Assembly: GCA_020217065.1 (NCBI GenBank)
Contig: JAIWOB010000107.1
Location: 1 to 10,000 of the forward strand
Direction of reading: 5' to 3'
DNA length: 10,000 nucleotides
Source of the DNA: Chloroflexota bacterium
Lineage (GTDB): Bacteria > Chloroflexota > Anaerolineae > Anaerolineales > Villigracilaceae
In this document: positions 6,149-10,000 of the stretch, one piece after another
Layout: every line of letters begins with the position of its first letter
Position numbering within the stretch: position 1 is the first letter of the stretch
The notes under the pieces: generated by a model
Seen by the model: the letters and a program-made list of their open reading frames with translations, nothing else
What the model was told of the DNA's origin: nothing
Databases searched by the model: none
Position numbers and translations under genes: made by a program

Positions 6149-7219
6149 ATGAACAAGGCAAACAAGGCGTTCGTAGTTGGGGTTCTCCTGTTTGGCGTTT
6201 TTCTGGCTGTATCTTGTTGGTTTCCAGGCACAGTCAAAGCCCCCGTCAAAAATCTCGAAGAGCCGTTGGCTGCTCCCCCGCCGCCGCCCATGTATCAATC
6301 TCCCCACCTCAACCCGCTCGACCAGCCGCGCGCTTATTTGAAAGACTCATGCAGATACCTCAAAAATAAATGGAATTCAACAAACGCCGAACCCGGCACG
6401 GTCGTGATGGTCGTCCTGATAAAAAACATCAACAGAGGCACAGCGGAGATTCCGGGAAGCGTCAGCCTGGGAGAATTTAGAAAATTGATGGAACAGCTCC
6501 ACATGCAAGGCTTTGAGGCAATCAACACCAAACAATTGCAGGCGTTTATGGAGCGAAACGTCAAGATACCGCCGCGTTCGGTGTATCTCATTCAGGCTGG
6601 CAACCAAAACCACGAATATTATGAAAATGTCTTTGGCGATTATTACGAAGATTGGGGCTGGACCGTTGTCAACGGCTGGGTCAGCAATCCGAGAGTTTCG
6701 GCTGCCATGCTGGAAGAGAATGTCGCGCTGGAATACAATGGCTTTGTGGACCATCAGGCGTATGGGGTTTTTCCAGAAACCGTCCTGACAGACGACTCTT
6801 CCAAAGTGGTCATCGCCCGCGAATTGCAAGGCTCGGTGAACGGGATGGCGGAACATTTCGCCAAGAGACCCGTCGCCATTCTTTGGCCCCACGGCAGTTT
6901 TGGCGTCCGCCCTGTGGAAGTGGCGCGGCAGTTGCGCTTCAAACTGGGGTTTACTTCCAACCTGCGCGGACCTCTGTTGTATAACTGGGTGCCGCTGGCA
7001 GATGAATTCGACCCGCAGCGTCCCACTCTCATTCCGGAAGGGGGGATAAACGACCCTTTGATGACTTTACCGGTATACTCGCCGCAGGAGGCTTTGGAAG
7101 CCCTTGATGTCGTCCGCATCATTGGCAACGAAGCGTCTGCATACGCGCAAGAAAATAAGGCGGCGGAGATTCAGTACTACAAACGCGTTTGCGAAGCCTC
7201 GCACGGCGAAATCCCCTAA
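6149..7219 (+). CDS. Degenerate deacetylase-like lipoprotein, paralogue of the preceding gene
   Basis: A 356-aa lipoprotein whose signal peptide ends in the lipobox LAVSC (lipidated C23), with a short Pro-rich linker (about 38-50) and then a domain collinear with that of the upstream gene. Shared blocks include DQPRAY, EPGTVVM (APGTVVM upstream), GF(E/Q)AIN, RGP..YNWVP, DPLMTLP (NPLMTLP upstream) and the C-terminal YY....C. The catalytic positions are lost: aligned to D199, D200, H253 and H257 of the neighbour are A150, G151, Y205 and P209. It keeps C68 and C348, matching C116 and C396 upstream. This is a tandem duplication followed by loss of metal-binding residues while the rest of the fold stayed recognisable. 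It may bind glycan or partner the active copy; no enzymatic function is claimed. The reading frame is intact, so this is not a pseudogene. The HIT gene follows after 11 bp, probably in the same transcript. Confidence 0.8.
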   Translation: MNKANKAFVVGVLLFGVFLAVSCWFPGTVKAPVKNLEEPLAAPPPPPMYQSPHLNPLDQPRAYLKDSCRYLKNKWNSTNAEPGTVVMVVLIKNINRGTAEIPGSVSLGEFRKLMEQLHMQGFEAINTKQLQAFMERNVKIPPRSVYLIQAGNQNHEYYENVFGDYYEDWGWTVVNGWVSNPRVSAAMLEENVALEYNGFVDHQAYGVFPETVLTDDSSKVVIARELQGSVNGMAEHFAKRPVAILWPHGSFGVRPVEVARQLRFKLGFTSNLRGPLLYNWVPLADEFDPQRPTLIPEGGINDPLMTLPVYSPQEALEALDVVRIIGNEASAYAQENKAAEIQYYKRVCEASHGEIP

Positions 7220-7222
7220 CGC

Positions 7223-7228
7223 GGAGGA
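7223..7228 (+). promoter_or_regulatory. Ribosome binding site of the HIT gene, unusually close to ATG
   Basis: GGAGGA ends only 2 nt before the ATG at 7231 (3 nt counting the GGAGG core), closer than usual. An upstream in-frame ATG at 7189 lies inside the previous gene and would add a basic 14-residue leader not seen in HIT proteins, so 7231 is kept. Confidence 0.55.
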
Positions 7229-7230
7229 AT

Positions 7231-7575
7231 ATGCGCGATTGCGTCTTTTGCAAAATTATCGCCGGCGAAAGCCCCGCTAAAATCGTCTTTCGGGATGAGC
7301 AAGTAACAGCCTTTTACGACATCCATCCCGTCTCGCCCGTTCACATCTTGATTACGCCAAACCGACACATCGCCTCGGTCAACCAACTCACAGAAGAAGA
7401 CGAAGCCCTGATGGGACATCTTTTCACCACAGCCAAACGCATCGCCGCGCAGGAGGGCGTCGCCGAAAGCGGTTACCGCCTTATTGTCAACACCAACGCG
7501 CACGGCGGGCAGACGGTCTTCCACCTTCATATGCATTTGTTGGGCGGTTCGCGCATGAAATATCCGATGGGGTGA
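7231..7575 (+). CDS. HIT-family (HinT-like) nucleotide hydrolase
   Basis: A 114-aa cytosolic protein of normal length for the HinT branch of the histidine triad superfamily, which hydrolyses purine nucleoside phosphoramidates and related adenylated compounds. It starts with [16 protein letters not shown] (residues 4-19), where C4 and C7 match the zinc-type N-terminus seen in many family members. It ends with the triad motif in [15 protein letters not shown]98-x-H100-x-H102, H100 being the expected nucleophile. It is 11 bp downstream of the deacetylase-like lipoprotein, suggesting co-transcription without an obvious functional link. The physiological substrate of HinT proteins is not settled, and nothing in the context narrows it. 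Confidence 0.93.
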   Translation: MRDCVFCKIIAGESPAKIVFRDEQVTAFYDIHPVSPVHILITPNRHIASVNQLTEEDEALMGHLFTTAKRIAAQEGVAESGYRLIVNTNAHGGQTVFHLHMHLLGGSRMKYPMG

Positions 7576-7590
7576 ATACCCAAGCGTGTC

Positions 7591-7656
7591 CTGAGCAAAG
7601 TCAAAAGACTGTCGTTCTTTAAATTTTTATATCCCTTGCGCTTCGACTACGCTCAG
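7591..7656. repeat. Imperfect inverted repeat in the HIT-ThyX spacer
   Basis: CTGAGCAAAGTCAAAA (7591-7606) and the reverse complement of 7641-7656, CTGAGCGTAGTCGAAG, agree at 12 of 16 positions. They flank a 34-bp AT-rich centre (7607-7640). The right arm is itself embedded in a smaller GCGCT/AGCGC hairpin (7639-7660). The CTGAGC-n-AGTCGAAG motif resembles short dispersed intergenic repeats I have seen in several bacterial genomes, but that is recollection, not a search. The 7576-7681 spacer holds no gene. It may provide a terminator-like structure for the HIT transcript; there is no U-tract directly after the right arm. Confidence 0.55.
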
Positions 7657-7681
7657 CGCGAAATAATTACTGGAGTCCAAA

Positions 7682-9091
7682 ATGCCCACCCGAGACATCT
7701 ACCTGCTTTCCCCCCGCGACTTGAGCGCGGAGACCATCGCCGTCGCTTTTGCAAAAACGTCGCGCTCCCCCGAGTCTTTCCGCGAGATTGCCGCCGAGTT
7801 GAGCGATGAAAAGTCGGCGCAGTTCCACGAAAAATGGGTCGTGGGCTACGGTCACGCTTCGGTGGCGGAACACGCCGTTTTACATCTGGCTTTCGAGAAT
7901 GTTTCACGGGTGGCGGTGGAGACCATCGAAAGCAGCCGCCTTGCCTCGTACACGGAAAAATCCACGCGCTATCAAAAATGGGGACGGGACGATTTCACCG
8001 CGCCGCCAGAGCTGGATGGACATCCCCTGCGCGATGAATTCATTGAGACCGTGAGGTTTCTTTTCTCGACCTACCTCGAAGCGCTGGAGCCAGTCAAGAA
8101 TTTCATCCTCAGTCGCTCGCCGCGCCGCGAAAACGAAAACGACGACGCCTATGACCGCCGCATCCGCTCACAATACGTAGATAGCTGCCGCTTTCTCCTG
8201 CCCGCCGCCGCCAACGCCAACCTCGGCATGACCGCCAACGCCCGCGTGGTCGAGATGTTCATCCGCAAGGCGCTTTCTCACCCGCTGATGGAGGTGCGCC
8301 AGATTGGCGAGACGGTCAGGCAGGTTGCGAAAGCCGAAACGCCGACGCTGGTGAAGTATGCGGACGCCGCGCCGTATGTGACGGAGACGGTAAAGGAGAT
8401 TGCCAATTGGGAGTTAGAGACCGTCAATTCAAAGACGGATTGGTGTACGCTGATTGATTACGACCAAGACGGGGAAAACAAAGTCCTGGCGGCGGCTTTG
8501 TATCGTTTCCACGAAACGCCCTTCGCCGACGCGCTGGCGTATGTCAAGTCGTTGAAGGAGGAAGAACGCGCCGCGCTGGCGGACGTTTTGCTCAAACGCC
8601 TGACCCGTTACGACGTCCCGCTGCGCGAGTTGGAATACTCGACCTACGCCTTCGATATAGTGATGGACCAGGGCGCGTACGCCGAGTTCAAACGTCACCG
8701 CATGATGACCCAAACCCCTCAGCGGCTGACGACGCGGCTGGGGTACGCGATTCCGCGCCTGATAACCGAAGCGGGCTTCCGTCCGAAATACGAAGCCGCG
8801 ATGGAAGCGGCGGCGCGCATGTATGAAAAACTTTACGAGTTCGACCCAAACGTGGCTCAGTATGTCGTCCCCAACGGATTCAACCGCCGCGCGCTGGCTC
8901 AATTTAATTTACGCGAAGCCTTCGCCTTTTGCCGCTTGCGAAGCGCGCCGAACGCGCATTTCTCCATCCGCCGCGCGGCGCAGCGAATGTACGAGGAGAT
9001 GGCGCGGGTTCATCCGCTGCTGACAAAATACATGAAACTCGGCGACGAGACCTGGCGGAGGGTGGAAGAAAATTATTTCGATAAAGCGTAG
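7682..9091 (+). CDS. Double-length ThyX-like (FAD-dependent thymidylate synthase family) protein
   Basis: A 469-aa cytosolic protein, about twice a normal ThyX subunit, made of two ThyX-like halves. Half A (about 1-235) has GHASVAEH (57-64), VSR (74-76) and SSRLASYTEKSTRY (84-97). This has the spacing of the ThyX motif RHR-x7-S, with RHR replaced by SSR and the serine kept (S94). It also has SCRFLLPAAANANLGMTANAR (168-188) and MEVRQ (203-207), matching the ThyX C-terminal core. Half B (about 255-469) has RHR at 338-340, followed by MMTQTPQR, so the serine is lost; it also has NAHFSIRR (424-431). Canonical ThyX methylates dUMP using methylene-tetrahydrofolate, FAD and NADPH in a homotetramer with active sites shared between subunits. 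A two-half chain could form a pseudo-symmetric version. Whether it makes dTMP is not shown. TGGAG lies 6 nt before the ATG. Confidence 0.8.
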   Translation: MPTRDIYLLSPRDLSAETIAVAFAKTSRSPESFREIAAELSDEKSAQFHEKWVVGYGHASVAEHAVLHLAFENVSRVAVETIESSRLASYTEKSTRYQKWGRDDFTAPPELDGHPLRDEFIETVRFLFSTYLEALEPVKNFILSRSPRRENENDDAYDRRIRSQYVDSCRFLLPAAANANLGMTANARVVEMFIRKALSHPLMEVRQIGETVRQVAKAETPTLVKYADAAPYVTETVKEIANWELETVNSKTDWCTLIDYDQDGENKVLAAALYRFHETPFADALAYVKSLKEEERAALADVLLKRLTRYDVPLRELEYSTYAFDIVMDQGAYAEFKRHRMMTQTPQRLTTRLGYAIPRLITEAGFRPKYEAAMEAAARMYEKLYEFDPNVAQYVVPNGFNRRALAQFNLREAFAFCRLRSAPNAHFSIRRAAQRMYEEMARVHPLLTKYMKLGDETWRRVEENYFDKA

Positions 9092-9117
9092 AGGGGCGGG
9101 CGGCGTTCCGCCCCTCT
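9090..9117. terminator. Convergent hairpin between the ThyX-like gene and the aldo/keto reductase
   Basis: AGAGGGGCGG (9090-9099) and CCGCCCCTCT (9108-9117) form a perfect 10-bp stem with an 8-nt loop, overlapping the ThyX stop codon. The position between two converging genes fits a shared bidirectional terminator. Neither strand has a proper U-tract after the stem, so intrinsic termination strength is uncertain. Confidence 0.5.
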
Positions 9118-9126
9118 GTAAAAAAC

Positions 9127-10000
9127 TTAATCCTCTTTTTCCTTCTTCTTCACTCCAAAAATAACGTCTATATTTTCCATTACGGCTGGAGTAAGAGCGT
9201 CGGCGAAGTCCGCCGCTTTCATGTTTTCGCGCACCTGCGAAACGCGGCTTGCGCCCGTGATGACCGTGCTGACGAAGGGATTCTTCAGACACCAGGCAAT
9301 CGCCAGTTGCGAAAGCGTGCAGCCGATTTCCTTTGCAATCGGCTCCAGCGCCGCAACCTTCGACAAATTCTCCGCCTTGGTCAGGTAAGGATGCAGCCAC
9401 TGATAGCCTTCCAGGCTTCCGCGGCTGCCGGCGGGAATGCCGTTTTGATATTTGCCCGTCAGCAAGCCCGAAGCCAGCGGACTCCAGGTCGTCGCGCCAT
9501 AGCCATACGTTTTATAAAAGCGGACATAGTCGCCCTCCAGCCGTTCGCGGTTGAAGAGGTTATATTGCGGTTGTTCGACGACCGGCTTATGAAGGTGATG
9601 ACGCTCGGCGATTTGAATCGCCTCGACGATTTCCGAAGCCGCCCATTCCGAAGTTCCCCAATATAACGCCTGTCCCCGCTCAATGATGTTGTGCATCGCC
9701 CAGACAGTTTCTTCGATGGGGGTCGTCGGGTCGGGGCGGTGGCAGTAGAGCAGGTCCACATAATCCAACTGCAACCGTTCAAGCGAACCCGCAACGCCCT
9801 CCATGAGATACTTGCGGTTGAGGGTGTTTTTTTGATTTACGAAATTCTTAATGCCCCAATATAATTTAGTGGAAACAAGATAACTGCCGCGGTCCCACTT
9901 CAACGCTTTAAGGGCGTCGCCCATCACTTTCTCCGACATTCCCCCCGCATAGACTTCGGCGTTGTCGAAGAAATTGATGCCCGCCTCATACGCCGCGCCC
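9127..10000 (-). CDS. Kv-beta-type aldo/keto reductase (N-terminus beyond the window)
   Basis: An NADPH-dependent carbonyl reductase of the AKR superfamily. The frame is open from the window edge to the stop at 9127, giving 290 complete residues. The Met at 9939 is internal, because [14 protein letters not shown] just before it is the core AKR motif. Numbering from the first complete codon, the catalytic tetrad is D12, Y17, K45 (VSTK) and H87 (YCHRPDP). [36 protein letters not shown] and [12 protein letters not shown] closely match the Kv channel beta-subunit group (AKR6) and its bacterial relatives. The C-terminus is Lys/Glu-rich (KKKEKED). Roughly 30-40 residues of the N-terminus are probably missing, judged from family length. 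The substrate is unknown, and the gene converges on the ThyX-like gene with a 35-bp gap. Confidence 0.92.
   Translation of the reverse strand, partial: GAAYEAGINFFDNAEVYAGGMSEKVMGDALKALKWDRGSYLVSTKLYWGIKNFVNQKNTLNRKYLMEGVAGSLERLQLDYVDLLYCHRPDPTTPIEETVWAMHNIIERGQALYWGTSEWAASEIVEAIQIAERHHLHKPVVEQPQYNLFNRERLEGDYVRFYKTYGYGATTWSPLASGLLTGKYQNGIPAGSRGSLEGYQWLHPYLTKAENLSKVAALEPIAKEIGCTLSQLAIAWCLKNPFVSTVITGASRVSQVRENMKAADFADALTPAVMENIDVIFGVKKKEKED

Noticed and set aside
7189..7230. Upstream start for the HIT protein.
   Set aside because: It overlaps the preceding gene and adds a non-family leader. The GGAGGA-preceded ATG at 7231 fits known HIT N-termini.
9937..9939. Start codon for the aldo/keto reductase at 9939.
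   Set aside because: Upstream codons encode the conserved [11 protein letters not shown] motif with the catalytic Asp and Tyr, so this Met is internal and the gene is cut by the window edge.
1..10000. Possible defence island, biosynthetic cluster, prophage or insertion sequence.
   Set aside because: No nuclease, helicase, toxin, integrase, transposase or assembly-line domains are present, and the genes are mainly housekeeping or envelope functions.

Overview
The window reads as ordinary, gene-dense chromosome from a moderately GC-rich bacterium. It is most likely a member of the Chloroflexota (Anaerolineae-like). That guess rests on the gene set: inositol-3-phosphate synthase, a double-length ThyX-like protein, lipoprotein polysaccharide deacetylases with Pro/Thr-rich linkers, and a Kv-beta-type aldo/keto reductase. 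It is an inference from protein character, not a marker-gene assignment. There are no tRNA or rRNA genes, CRISPR arrays, transposases or phage genes, and base composition looks even throughout.

Layout. Positions 1-3637 are all on the minus strand. In transcription order they hold a soluble GAF sensor histidine kinase (3637-2372), a strong intrinsic terminator, a class I PLP aminotransferase (2311-1130), prephenate dehydratase PheA (1082-270) and the N-terminal part of a DUF427 protein (192-1, running off the window). The aminotransferase and pheA form a likely amino-acid (phenylalanine) transcription unit. A 96-bp divergent intergenic region with a GC-rich hairpin separates the kinase from plus-strand genes.

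Positions 3734-9091 are on the plus strand. They hold ino1 (inositol-3-phosphate synthase) closed by a 15-bp-stem terminator, then two tandem paralogous lipoproteins with the NodB/CE4 deacetylase fold (4893-6116 and 6149-7219). A HIT-family hydrolase (7231-7575) follows 11 bp downstream. A 106-bp spacer with an imperfect inverted repeat leads into a 469-aa protein built of two ThyX-like halves (7682-9091). A convergent hairpin then separates it from a minus-strand Kv-beta-type aldo/keto reductase (9127-10000), whose N-terminus lies outside the window.

Points of most interest. (1) The second lipoprotein has lost every recognisable metal/catalytic position of the deacetylase motifs that its neighbour keeps, so the pair looks like an enzyme plus a pseudoenzyme. 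(2) In the double ThyX protein the signature motif is divided: half A keeps the ASYxxxSxRY part but has lost RHR, while half B keeps RHR but has lost the rest. (3) The kinase terminator appears to carry the promoter of the next gene inside its own stem and U-tract, and that gene looks leaderless. I see no defence system, biosynthetic cluster or mobile element here, and I do not claim one.
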